A DNA stretch of 64,000 bases from Knufia peltigerae. Its lineage: Eukaryota; Ascomycota; Eurotiomycetes; Chaetothyriales; Trichomeriaceae. Below, piece after piece: positions 53,774 to 62,941 of this stretch. Where the stretch lies: the NCBI GenBank assembly GCA_030247855.1, contig JAPDRN010000150.1:1-64000 (forward strand), written 5' to 3'. The position numbers and the translations under genes are program-made. How positions within the stretch are numbered: position 1 is the first letter of the stretch; the number at the start of each line of letters is the position of its first letter. The notes under the pieces are model-generated. The model saw only the letters and a list, made by a program, of their open reading frames with translations. It was not told the origin of the DNA and searched no databases.

Positions 53774-54433
53774 AAGCGCTTTCGCTTAGCTAGTTGAGTT
53801 ACACCTCGGAATAAGATGTGGGTGATTTCGGGCTGCGAGAATTTGGCCAGCTTTCTGACCTGTGTGTGCTAGACTGCCATGAAGCATACTATATGCGACC
53901 TCGTCGTATATATGTATCGCTGCCGTTATGGACCGGGTTCAGGGTTCAATATACAGGGTCTGTCGATTTCAAGGAAACATCTCCCTTTCCACAGGTGGTT
54001 TCTTTTGCCGCACAGGGGAGCCCAATACACTTGTTCACAACCATTTGGGGCGCGGATGGCTCTCATTGTATGCTGATGGAGGGCAGTGTATGAAGCATCC
54101 GTCAAAGCCCTTACCTGCATCTCACACGCTACCACTCGCTCCATCACAGCTGATCACACAGCCTTGAGCTACCAAAGTCGAGGAAACTATGTTCGCTGCA
54201 ATGAATGGTGTCTGCACTATTTGATTACTTTGACCCTCCGTGCCTAAGGAGCATCCCCACCTTGCCATTTGTCTTTCGGAAGGCGCCTCCGCGGCTATGG
54301 CTACACGCCTACCACGAACACAGGTGTAAAAGGCCTACAGTATGTGACAGCTCCTCGGCGAAGAACAATTGCTCCAACTGCAGTTATTGGAGGAGCCCTA
54401 TCTTCATACTTTGCATCGACGTTTCCTCGCAAC
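53774..54433. promoter_or_regulatory. Promoter of cluster alcohol dehydrogenase 2
   Basis: 660 bp after the amidohydrolase gene. The frame of the dehydrogenase is open back to 54269 but without family residues. One strong CGG-N9-CCG site. Confidence 0.55.
54277..54291. promoter_or_regulatory. CGG-N9-CCG site (ADH2 promoter)
   Basis: Reads CGGAAGGCGCCTCCG, 143 bp before the start. It differs from the site at 58839 at one position. Confidence 0.65.
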
Positions 54434-55693
54434 ATGGGAGCCTACGTCGAAGCTTTGGTCTGTTCCGGAGTCGGCAAACCCTTTGAACCACAGACCGTTG
54501 TGCTGGGAGGCTTTCGGGACGACGAGATCGTGGTGCGAATGGTAGCAACGGGGATATGCCATACTGATTATGCATGTGCAAACGTAAGTCCTTATTTTCT
54601 TCCTCATACTGTGAAGGTCATATGACGAGGAACGCGAGCCGGCTGACGCTTGTATGTACAGGGCGCCATCCCGGTGCCTTTTCCATTCGTTGGAGGCCAC
54701 GAAGGAGCCGGGGTCGTCGAGCAGGTCGGCGCCAGCGTATCTCACGTAGCGCCCGGCGATCACGTCTTGCTCTCGTTTTCGTCGTGCGGCGAATGCCTCC
54801 GTTGCAGGGCTGGTACCCCGGCCTATTGTGCGCAAATGAGGCAACAGAATTTCAAGGGGTCCCGGCTTGACGGGACAACAAGTTTCTCCCTGCCTGCTGG
54901 CTCCGCTGTCGCGTCCCACTTCTTCGGTCAGTCATCTTTCGCGGCGAAAGCGGTGGTCAGAGGTAGGTCGGCGGTCAGTGTGGACAAGGCTCTTCCGCTT
55001 GAAGTCGCGTGCTCCTTTGGCTGTGGTGTTCAGACGGGCGCCGGCACCGTGTTGAATGTGCTCAAGCCGGTGCTCGGCTCCTCAATCGCCATCTTCGGTG
55101 CCGGAGCTGTGGGTATGGCTGCTATCATTGCTGCCGGGCTGACGCCCGTGGCAAAGATTATCGCCGTCGACGTGGTTGACTCCAAACTCACCATCGCACG
55201 GCGCATGGGCGCCACGGATGTCATCAATGCCAACAAATGCCGTGTCGTGGACGAGATCAGGAGACTTACCGCCGGACAGGGTGTCGACCGTGCGCTCGAC
55301 GCGACGGGAAGAATCTCTACGATTCAGAGCATGTTTGAGTGTGCCAGCCCCGGCGCTCTGGTCGTGACGGTCGGCGCCCCTGCAATGGGGCAGACCCTCG
55401 AGATCGAACCGGCCAAGTGGCTGGAGAAGGGCGTGAGCTACATGGGTGTTCATCAGGGATCTTCCGTTCCTTCACAGGTACGCTCTTGATTGTTCCATGT
55501 CCTCTAGGCAAAATCTGGGTTCTTTTCCTAACACTTGTGTGCGCAGTTCATCACGCATCTCGTTAATTTCTGGAAGGCTGGCCGATTCCCAATCGACAAG
55601 CTGATCAAGACCTATCCGTATCAAGACATTGAGAAGGCTCATCAGGACCTCGCTACAGGCTCATGCGTCAAGGCAGTTTTACTTTGGCAGTGA
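54434..55693 (+). CDS. Aryl-alcohol dehydrogenase, zinc-type (cluster gene 8)
   Basis: Three exons (54434-54583, 54662-55477, 55547-55693), 370 residues. Catalytic zinc ligands are in ATGICHTDYACAN and GGHEGAG; structural-zinc cysteines in SCGECLRCRAGTPAYC; FFGQSSF and FGCGVQTGAGTVLNVL place it with benzyl/aryl-alcohol dehydrogenases; GAGAVGMAAIIAA is the NAD loop. It would convert an aromatic alcohol to the aldehyde used by the dehydrogenase at 42580. It shares the same intron position after the CHTD region as the paralogue at 38097, but the two are clearly diverged, so they may have different substrates or opposite working directions. The ATG at 54434 was chosen because the fold begins there. 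Confidence 0.92.
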
Positions 55694-55829
55694 ATGAAAC
55701 CCCTTGGGCTCTTTGGCATAGTTGATCTCAAATAAACAGCGATGTGGGTCTATTCGTTCATACCTCGTTTGTTTCTTGTCCCTAAAACTACCTGAAAGCC
55801 CTTGATAGTCGATCTTCTCAAATTTTCCT
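55694..55829. other. Convergent 3' spacer
   Basis: 136 bp between converging cluster genes; no feature beyond probable 3' UTRs. Confidence 0.4.
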
Positions 55830-56365
55830 TCAAGGCATGGCATCGAATTGCTTCGCTTCCGGAATCGAGGCTACATAAGAACATCGTTTTGTGACAAAAT
55901 ATTCCATCTTCGGCCTCAGACAGTTCTCCAGATCTCTCTCTAAGATGCTCGTCTTCAAAACCACGACATCGCCATCGTGTTTCATCGGTCGGATGAAAAT
56001 GGTACAGCCGCAGGTCTGTAATTCAAACAGAAAGTCGCAAGTCAACAACCAAACGCATGTTGTTCATTGTAAGGAACGCGGCTTTGGGATCAAACACGTA
56101 CATTGCAGAACCATTTCTCCTTGGAATACCCGCTGCAAACATCATCGCCAGGAAATGTGTACTTTGTCAGCTTGGAAGCTTCGTCTCGAATGTCGACATC
56201 CGTTGACCTGAATGCGGCGTTCGTCTGGTACGGTCCACCGGCTCCCTTTCGGCAATGTGTGCAATGGCACGCCATTGTGCGGAGGACGGTTTGAGGTTTC
56301 GGGATCGTGACTATGATGGAACCGCAAAGACAACTCCCCGACATGGAGGGCGTTCCTGACCCCAT
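55830..56365 (-). CDS. GFA-family (CENP-V/GFA domain) zinc protein (cluster gene 9)
   Basis: Two exons (56365-56102, 56015-55830), 86-nt intron, 149 residues. Zinc-binding cysteines fit the GFA domain: GSCLCGS, ACHCTHCRKGAGG and, restored by splicing, WFCNTCGCTIFIRP. The family is named after a protein thought to help formaldehyde react with glutathione, but most fungal members have no proven reaction. In the cluster it could handle a reactive aldehyde or glutathione adduct formed during aromatic breakdown; that is inference. The frame is open upstream to 56476, but the domain begins soon after the ATG at 56365. A CGG-N9-CCG site lies 181 bp upstream, which argues for co-regulation with the cluster. 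Confidence 0.85.
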
Positions 56366-56803
56366 GGTGACTGAACTTGTCGAGTCTCTTCCTTGATGAC
56401 TCCAGGCTGATTGCAGTAGAGATGTGTCTGGCACTCTACCAGAGTGAGGAGTGATATAGATATTGTCAAATGGCATCCACGTTGCTCGGGAGGAGGACTG
56501 TGCCTCCGAGTGAGCTCAAGGCTGTTTTATATGGCCTTTGTGGAACGGAAGACAAGACCGCGAAATCGGCCTCGACGTCCTAAGAGGGGCTGAGATCCAA
56601 AAAGACTCCACAAGCACATGACAGCAAGTTGCCATTCCCCATTCCTAATTTCTCCCTCGAATTCTGATACATACAGGGGAGAACAATTGCCTCGGGCTTT
56701 TGACCGAGGCATCTAGGAGCTGCAAGTGGTATATTCGTTGTCTTGAGATACACAGTTACAAAATTCAGAACTATCACCCTTCGTACGTGCTCTCCCAGGC
56801 AGT
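56366..56803. promoter_or_regulatory. Promoter of the GFA gene / 3' flank of the hydroxylase
   Basis: 438 bp between two minus-strand genes, with one CGG-N9-CCG site and a CTCGG...CCGAG pair at about 56485-56510 with wider spacing. Confidence 0.5.
56546..56560. promoter_or_regulatory. CGG-N9-CCG site (GFA promoter)
   Basis: Reads CGGAAGACAAGACCG, 181 bp before the GFA start. Left half and centre fit consensus; the right inner bases do not. Confidence 0.45.
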
Positions 56804-58433
56804 TTATCCGGTAGCCACGGGAACTGCTAGAGATCGCTCGAGAAAACTAGTTTGCTGGTCTACGTCGACGAGATCATCCTTCGAAGGCTTCCAATGCTGG
56901 TCAAGATATCTGTTTGCCTATATTGGGCGCCTCAATTAGTACATTGCGAGAGGGGGTGTCCAGGCGACGAGTGGGGGCTCACCTCTGCAGCTGCATCGAA
57001 CCCAAACATCCAAGGCTGAAAAGACGGATCGCTCCATCTATTGGGGTTTTCAATCTTTGCGCTTTGATCTGCCACGATTGTCTCCTTTGGTCCCTCCCGC
57101 ATGCCTTGGTCGCGCTTTTCCTGCTCCGGTCCATCGGGCAGATGCCAAATGTCGCCATTGTTGCGTGCCGCGTCTAGAATAATGTGGCAGCGATCACGGC
57201 GGAGGTTAACAAAATGGCGCAGCAATGCTGGAATGTCCTTTGTTGATTCGGCTCGACCAAGGCACTCGGTCAGCGTGATGCCGTCTTCTATCGCCATCGC
57301 AGCGCCTTGGGCCATGTATGGGACCATTCCGTGGCAGGCGTCGCCGATCAATACAGCTTTGCCGGACTTCGAGCTCCAGTCATCGAACTTCTCTAGCTCC
57401 GCATTTTGCCATTTCAGACACTGCGGTACAATGTTGATTAGCCTGGTGATGATCGGGTCCCAGTCCTTATATCTCGCGCGCATGTCGTCCAGCGGAGCGT
57501 TTTCATTTGGTTTTCCCACGGGCACAGAGCCCGGATGACACATCACAAAGTTGTACAGTGTACCGTTTCTGATCGGATACGCCATCACGTGGCCTTCGTG
57601 GCCGATCCAGCATGTTGCAGTCGGGCTTTCGATCAGAGGTTTGAGGACGGGATCTTGAAGCATCAGTTCGCCGGGGATCAAGGTTCTGTACGCGCAATTT
57701 GGGTCGGGCCGGATCTCGACGTCGCCTGACCCAAGCAAACTTTTCCGGACGCGAGATTTGATGCCTAGCGGTAACAGAGAAAGATCAATACTCGGAGGCA
57801 AAGGAGTTCAGAGGCTTTTGTAGGGTCCTTACCATCAGCGCCGACAATCACGTCTGCCATGTGGACGCTTCCATTACCGAGTGTGATCGAGCAAGCATCC
57901 TCATCCACACTTGAAACAAAAGAACTAGTGAGGATATCCACCCCGACCTCCTGAGCCTTCATCAGGAGCACCTTGTGGAGGTCACCTCGATGGATCAAGA
58001 AATAGGGAAAACCGTACGTTTCTTCCATCTTGGGCAGCAGAGGTGTAGAGCCAATTTCCACACCATTTTGCCATCTTTTAATCGTGATCTTGCGAGGCCA
58101 CGTTGCAAGTCTCGCCACCTACATGATTGTATCAGTCCTGAGCCGAACTCGACTCCACTCGGCAGGTTCTCACCTCATCATACACGCCCAGGCGGCTAAG
58201 AAGCCTGACTGAGTTGGGTGGCACTTGAATACCAGCTCCGATCTCGGTCAACTAGAGAAAGGTAACCAAGTCAGTTACAAGGTGAGAAATGTGGTCGGAT
58301 GAGAATGGGAGGTTCATACCTGTGGAGCGGCTTCGAGAATCTTGACCCGATGTCCTGCACCAACGAGGGAAATTGAAGCTGCAAGCCCGGCGACACCGGC
58401 TCCAACAATGACGATATCGAACGATGGTGCCAT
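56804..58433 (-). CDS. FAD-dependent salicylate/3-hydroxybenzoate hydroxylase-like monooxygenase (cluster gene 10)
   Basis: Five exons (58433-58320, 58251-58174, 58118-57833, 57764-56983, 56917-56804), 457 residues. The FAD fold starts MAPSFDIVIVGAGVAGLAAS; the DG motif is VIVGADG at the exon 3/4 junction; the GD motif reads GKAVLIGDACHGMVPYMAQGAAMAIEDG. These define the group A flavoprotein hydroxylases that include salicylate 1-hydroxylase and 3-hydroxybenzoate 6-hydroxylase. The last exon adds the 37-residue tail after FDAAAE; reading through the donor would replace it with 16 unrelated residues. With a gentisate dioxygenase-like enzyme in the cluster, the expected product is a 2,5-dihydroxybenzoate; the other possibility is decarboxylative hydroxylation to a catechol. 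NAD(P)H is the expected electron donor. Confidence 0.9.
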
Positions 58434-58598
58434 GACGATTTCAATTCTGTTGCATTCAAGTTAAGCGTATCAAGAATGGAAGGCACTTGTCACCACACGG
58501 AGTACATTCAGCAGCATCCAACTGGATCACTAGCTCGAGCTTGTTGCATCAATTTGTATTTTCTCGAAAGGCTGTCGGCAGATTCACTCCCTGCTCAC

Positions 58599-58613
58599 CG
58601 GCGAGGTGCTCCG
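58599..58613. promoter_or_regulatory. CGG-N9-CCG site (hydroxylase side)
   Basis: Reads CGGCGAGGTGCTCCG, 166 bp from the hydroxylase start. Confidence 0.45.
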
Positions 58614-58740
58614 ATCCCAAACGCAGACACAACCATGAATACATTGACATATTGTCGCCGAACAGAGAAAGGAGGTTTCTCGTCAAGCCACCTTCATGTC
58701 TCCGCTTCGATTGTGTCGACGGTACACTGAGCCGTCCTGA

Positions 58741-58752
58741 CCTCCGCGGAGG
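58741..58752. promoter_or_regulatory. Everted CTCCG/CGGAG palindrome
   Basis: CCTCCGCGGAGG, a perfect 12-bp palindrome that joins the two half-sites back to back. It may be a second binding mode of the same regulator. Confidence 0.4.
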
Positions 58753-58838
58753 CTAACACCCTTGCGGCGTACTCCAAGGGAGCTTCAAACACAGGACACA
58801 ATCACCGACTGCTTAAAACCCGCCAGGGGTGTCAGGGG

Positions 58839-58853
58839 CGGAAGGCACCTCCG
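58839..58853. promoter_or_regulatory. CGG-N9-CCG site (3-HAO side)
   Basis: Reads CGGAAGGCACCTCCG, 168 bp before the 3-HAO start; almost identical to the site at 54277. Confidence 0.65.
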
Positions 58854-59020
58854 CAACCCCCTCCCTTCCCCGCCTCGAGCAATTCGACCATCCCCAACGT
58901 CGTCGCCGACTGAAGGAAATTCAGGTACCTCTTTCTTTCGCCAGAAGAAGCCTTGCAGGTGCTCACTCTGGCCTTTCTCTGACAGACATTACCAACTAGG
59001 GCGAAGTTGCAAGAACAGTC

Positions 59021-59671
59021 ATGCCACTATCAAATCCCATCAATCTCGTCGAGTGGTAAGCACGTCGCTCAAACAAGTTGGCCTCCGTGTTAAAACAAAG
59101 ACCTACAGGACGAAAACCAATGCGCACCTGCTCCGACCTCCAGTCAACAATCATTGTATCTACGACGGCGATGTCACGGTCATGGTGGGTTGACACAGAG
59201 CTGATCTCGCTCATGTCCTTCATTTGATGCCATCCTCGCTCACACTTGACCCTGAACCAGATTCTCGGAGGCCCGAACGATAGGACCGACTATCACGTCA
59301 ACGAGACGCCCGAATGGTTCTATCAGTACCGCGGGTCGATGAATTTGAATGTCATTGACCCATCCGATGACAACAAGTTCAAGACAATTGAGATCCGCCA
59401 GGGCGAAATGTTTCTCCTGCCCGGGGGCACCCCCCATAACCCTGTCCGGTTCGCTGATACTGCGGGGGTGGTGATTGAGCAAAAAAGGCCCGAGGGATCA
59501 GTGGACCGGTTGCGCTGGTATTGTCAAGATTGTCGACACCTGGTGCGCGAAGTCTCCTTCCATTTGAGGGATCTGGGAACCGAGATCAAAAATGCCGTTC
59601 TCGAATTTAAGAACAGTGGCGAGGGGAGACGGTGCAAGGAGTGTGGGACGCTTTGCGCCGTCTCGCACTAA
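59021..59671 (+). CDS. 3-hydroxyanthranilate 3,4-dioxygenase (cluster gene 11)
   Basis: Three exons (59021-59055, 59109-59184, 59261-59671), 173 residues, the usual length. All active-site residues of the family can be seen: Arg45, His49 and Glu55 in RTDYHVNETPEWFYQYRG, His96 and Arg100 in TPHNPVRF, and Glu110 in VVIEQ. The C-terminal rubredoxin-like cysteine pairs are WYCQDC and CKECG. The enzyme opens 3-hydroxyanthranilate to 2-amino-3-carboxymuconate semialdehyde using Fe(II). The normal fungal role is NAD synthesis (BNA1), but this copy sits in a catabolic cluster and carries the cluster's regulatory site. It is therefore probably a paralogue for aromatic breakdown, possibly of anthranilate-type compounds. 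Splice sites restore NLVEWTKTNAHLLRPPVNN. Confidence 0.93.
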
Positions 59672-59787
59672 GCTGCAGAAAGAATAGAAGGAGCACTTGA
59701 TTTCTGAAAAGAATGTATAACTTTGTGGCATCGAAATGGTACCGTGTTCTTAGTACGTATCCGGCTCAAACAATCCAAAAGGATCAT
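59672..59787. other. Convergent 3' spacer
   Basis: 116 bp between converging cluster genes; nothing else seen. Confidence 0.4.
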
Positions 59788-60844
59788 CTACGGTGCAGTG
59801 AAGGATACCCGGTGCCTTAAACTCCCGATTCGTTCCACGGATACCTCGATTACATCGCCATCCTTGAGCCATTTTGGTTCTTGCATGCCCATAGCAACTC
59901 CTACTCGGGCCATGGTGTGTCAGCATATTGGTGATGTCCAAGAACAAACAAATGGCAACAAAACGGACAAGGCGTACCTGAAGGAGTTCCCGTCATGATC
60001 AAAGATCCCTTTTTCAACGTGGTACCCTGGCTAAGGAAACTGACAAGCGTCTTGACCCCGAAGAGCAGGTCACTCGTGTCGGTGTCTTGTCGAACCTCGC
60101 CGTTGACTAGGGTTCGCAACCTGAGACCGCTCGCATCGCCCAGCTTGACGGTCGACACGATAGACGGCCCCAGAGGTGCAAAGTGGTCAAACCCCTTGGA
60201 GAAGCACCATTGGGGGACGCCACCTGCGTACGCAGGGTCTCTCTGCCACTTGCGTGCCGAGAGATCGTTCCCAACCGTGTAACCCGCGACGTAGTCCAGG
60301 GCGTTTCTCGGGGAGATGTCTTTGCCGTCCTTGCCGATTACGATCGTCTAGCTCACCAGGAACCCGCGAACGTTAGTCAGATGGCCCGAGTTTGAGCGTA
60401 TCGAAACGGAGGAGAAATGAATGGAATCTTTCGGCTTACCAACTCGCCCTCGTAATCGAGCTGTTCTTCCTGCGCCAGAGGTGGAATATAGACGACACTG
60501 TCATGGTCTGCGACGCACTCTGCAGGCTTGACGAACATGGAAGGATATGGCGGCGGGCTCCGTCCTCCTTCTTGGATATGTTTCTGATAGTTCAGACCAA
60601 CGCAACGGATTATCGGTACTTCAGACGAAGTCAGTGGTCCAAGGAGTTTGTGGACCTTTTTGACGTTCGGGGTGACTGTGGCCGAGTCCGCAAAGACATC
60701 GTCGCCTTCTATCACGGCCGCTTGAAGCTCTCCAGAGTCGGCAATGGAAGCAATATCTTCTCTCTCATTTTGAATTATTGGTTGTCCGAAGTAGGTTCCT
60801 CCGTCAGAGGCTTCAAAGCGTATTAGCCTCTCCCAGACAACCAT
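59788..60844 (-). CDS. Fumarylacetoacetate-hydrolase-family hydrolase (cluster gene 12)
   Basis: Three exons (60844-60440, 60347-59978, 59900-59788), 295 residues. The FAH core opens with CVGLNYQKHIQEGGRSPPPYPSMFVKP; the metal-binding glutamates lie in the DYEGEL box at residues 130-135, with a further aspartate in GYTVGNDLSARKWQ. The closing GSLIMTGTPSGVGVAMG is typical and spans intron 2. Members cleave C-C bonds of acylpyruvates, decarboxylate oxalocrotonate, or hydrate 2-oxopentenoate. Next to a gentisate dioxygenase the natural reading is hydrolysis of maleylpyruvate or fumarylpyruvate to pyruvate and a C4 diacid. A role after the 3-HAO branch is also possible. Shares a 352-bp divergent promoter with the dioxygenase at 61197, containing a perfect CGG-N9-CCG palindrome. 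Confidence 0.9.
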
Positions 60845-61196
60845 GATGTGCTTGGCGTGCCTCAGTATGTCTCGCCTGGCTTTTCCTGTCGAGTGGTGAA
60901 TAGTTTGCTGAAGGCTTCCCTCCCGGATGCGAAAGACACTTATGCGACGATCCTCGCCCCGGCTTATCTATCATTACATTGCTCCCTCTCCGTGGTGGCC
61001 CTCTTCAGCGGAGGCAACCTCCGAGCATGGACGGAGCGTCGGAGCTTTCTTTCCAGATCACCAGGCTGACGTGATCTAACCACCGATAGAAATATTCCAT
61101 AACACTTACCAGATATCAATAAATATAGGTTCAGAAATATGATCGCTGATCTGACAACTGTGGCCAATTGAATATTGCACCACCCAGCAGTGCAAG
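60845..61196. promoter_or_regulatory. Divergent FAH/gentisate dioxygenase promoter
   Basis: 352 bp between divergent starts with one palindromic CGG-N9-CCG site near its middle and extra CGGAG half-sites at 61032 and 61040. Confidence 0.65.
61009..61023. promoter_or_regulatory. CGG-N9-CCG site (FAH/gentisate dioxygenase promoter)
   Basis: Reads CGGAGGCAACCTCCG, a perfect 6-3-6 palindrome; 165 bp from the FAH start and 174 bp from the dioxygenase start. Same CAA centre as the site in the regulator's promoter. Confidence 0.68.
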
Positions 61197-62361
61197 ATGG
61201 CGACCGGCGATGTGATCGGATACTTGGACAGTTTGTCCCAATTCAATGTCAATCCTCTGTGGACGGTCATGGAGGCTGCGGTAGGGAAGAATTGCCCGTT
61301 GGCCACGTGTTGTGTCCAGGGCCTTATGCTAAGTCGATGATTCTCAGGTTCCTCCTCAACCCACACCAAAGGCGGTTCCTCATCTCTGGAAGTTCGAAGG
61401 GCTTCGGCCAAAACTCATCGAAGCTGCCAAACTCATCCCTGCGGAACAGGCAGAGAGACGTGTCTTGATGCTCACAAATCCTGCGTTGGGTACGTCTTAC
61501 CTGATTCTTGGCTCCTTTCGTCACCCTTTCGGTGGCATGAACTGAGACACCCCTTCTTATCAGACGGAGTATACACTTCCGACACATTATACGCTGGCTT
61601 GCAGGTCATCAACCCTGGTGAGACAGCCAGAGCACACCGACACACGGCCTTTGCACTGCGATTCATCATAGAGGGCACGCAAGGCTTCACAGCTGTGGAG
61701 GGCGAAAAGATCACCATGGCAAGGGGAGACGTGATCCTGACTCCCTCGTGGCGATGGCACGATCACGGCCATGAAGGCGGGGGCCCAATGATCTGGCTTG
61801 ACGGCCTTGATCTGCCGTTCTTCCAGGCCTTCCCGGTGAACTTCGCCGAAGGGTACAAGGAACCTCGCTATCCCAGCCAGTAAGAGAGCCTGGGACTGAA
61901 CATAGACTCATCGAGGTAGTGGTATTCTGACTCTGTTTGGAACATACAGGCCGACCGACTCCACGCCAATGAAGATGCCTTGGAGCCCAGTGCAAGAGGC
62001 CTTGAACAAGCAGGGAGGCACTTACGCCAGGTATACCTATCCTTTCAACGACCTTGGCTTGGCGCGCACACTCGGTGCCGAGGCTGAACGAATCAATGCC
62101 AACACTATGTCCCCTCAGCGACAGGACTCGGCGTCGTACGTTTTCCATGTGTACCAGGGCAAAGGGCGGACAGTCTTGTCACAGCCATCGCTGCAGGGGT
62201 CCAAGCCTAATGAGACCATAGAGTGGAAAGCCTGCGACACGTTCGTCATTCCGTCATGGGCATCTTTTCGACATGAATGCGACGACTCCGAAGATTCCTT
62301 CATTTTTAGCTTCAATGATAAGCCCGCTCTACAGGCTTTGGGCATGTGGAGGAGCGTGTGA
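61197..62361 (+). CDS. Gentisate 1,2-dioxygenase-like cupin (cluster gene 13)
   Basis: Four exons (61197-61280, 61348-61489, 61564-61879, 61950-62361), 317 residues. Two cupin domains: the first holds the iron ligands His100 and His102 in GETARAHRHTAFALRFIIEG and His141/His143 in SWRWHDHGHE, followed by MIWLDGLDLPFFQ, the gentisate dioxygenase pattern. The second cupin (ASYVFHVYQGKGRTVL, TFVIPSWASFRHE) lacks the full ligand set, as usual. The family opens gentisate, or 1-hydroxy-2-naphthoate/salicylate in related members, between C1 and C2 to give maleylpyruvate. The protein is slightly shorter than most bacterial members (340-380), mainly at the N-terminus. It is divergent from the FAH-family gene, the expected next enzyme. 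Direct salicylate cleavage cannot be excluded. Confidence 0.9.
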
Positions 62362-62941
62362 GAAGGACACAAGTGTAGCCCCGAGTGATAGGAGAGGTCG
62401 ACGATGGGAGAGTGGGAAATCCACTACTCTCTCACAACGAGGCCGGAGTGAGCTGCCGCCCTCCAGTCGTTAGATGTTGCTGGCCAATCCGCGTATGAAT
62501 ACGACGTATTGCTTGGACCCTTCTGCATGACCAGATAACGTCCTCATATGGCACAGATTTGAACGGATATTATCAACAATTATACAGATACTCCGAAGCC
62601 GTGAATCAAAATTTCGGAAAATCGAAACACCCAAAACGATCATAAAATTAAAAGCAAAAAAAATATGTACTGTTGTAAATTAAAGCCTTATTTTGTTCTT
62701 GCCACCACTAAGAAGCAAGGTCGAATGACAACAAACCCAATGCATGGTCAACAGCAGGTTATGGACGCGCCTGTTTGCTCCATTTTTGGCGTGACCGTCG
62801 TCAAAAGGAACCCCGTAAATAAGCTCACAAAAATATCGTCAAGGTCATAAAGATACATTAGCACATAAAAAAGATGGAGGTTGGTGAGCCGGAGCAGATC
62901 AATTTCCATATTTCCCTCCAGTCGTCATCGTCAAGCGACAA
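62362..62941. other. Intergenic, no gene seen
   Basis: 580 bp of AT-rich sequence between the last cluster gene and a converging unrelated gene. Marks the right-hand edge of the cluster; no repeat found. Confidence 0.5.

Larger units (their letters stand above)
58434..59020. promoter_or_regulatory. Divergent hydroxylase/3-HAO promoter
   Basis: 587 bp between divergent starts. Contains two CGG-N9-CCG sites, one near each gene, and a 12-bp palindrome CCTCCGCGGAGG at 58741-58752, in which the half-sites point outward. Confidence 0.65.
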
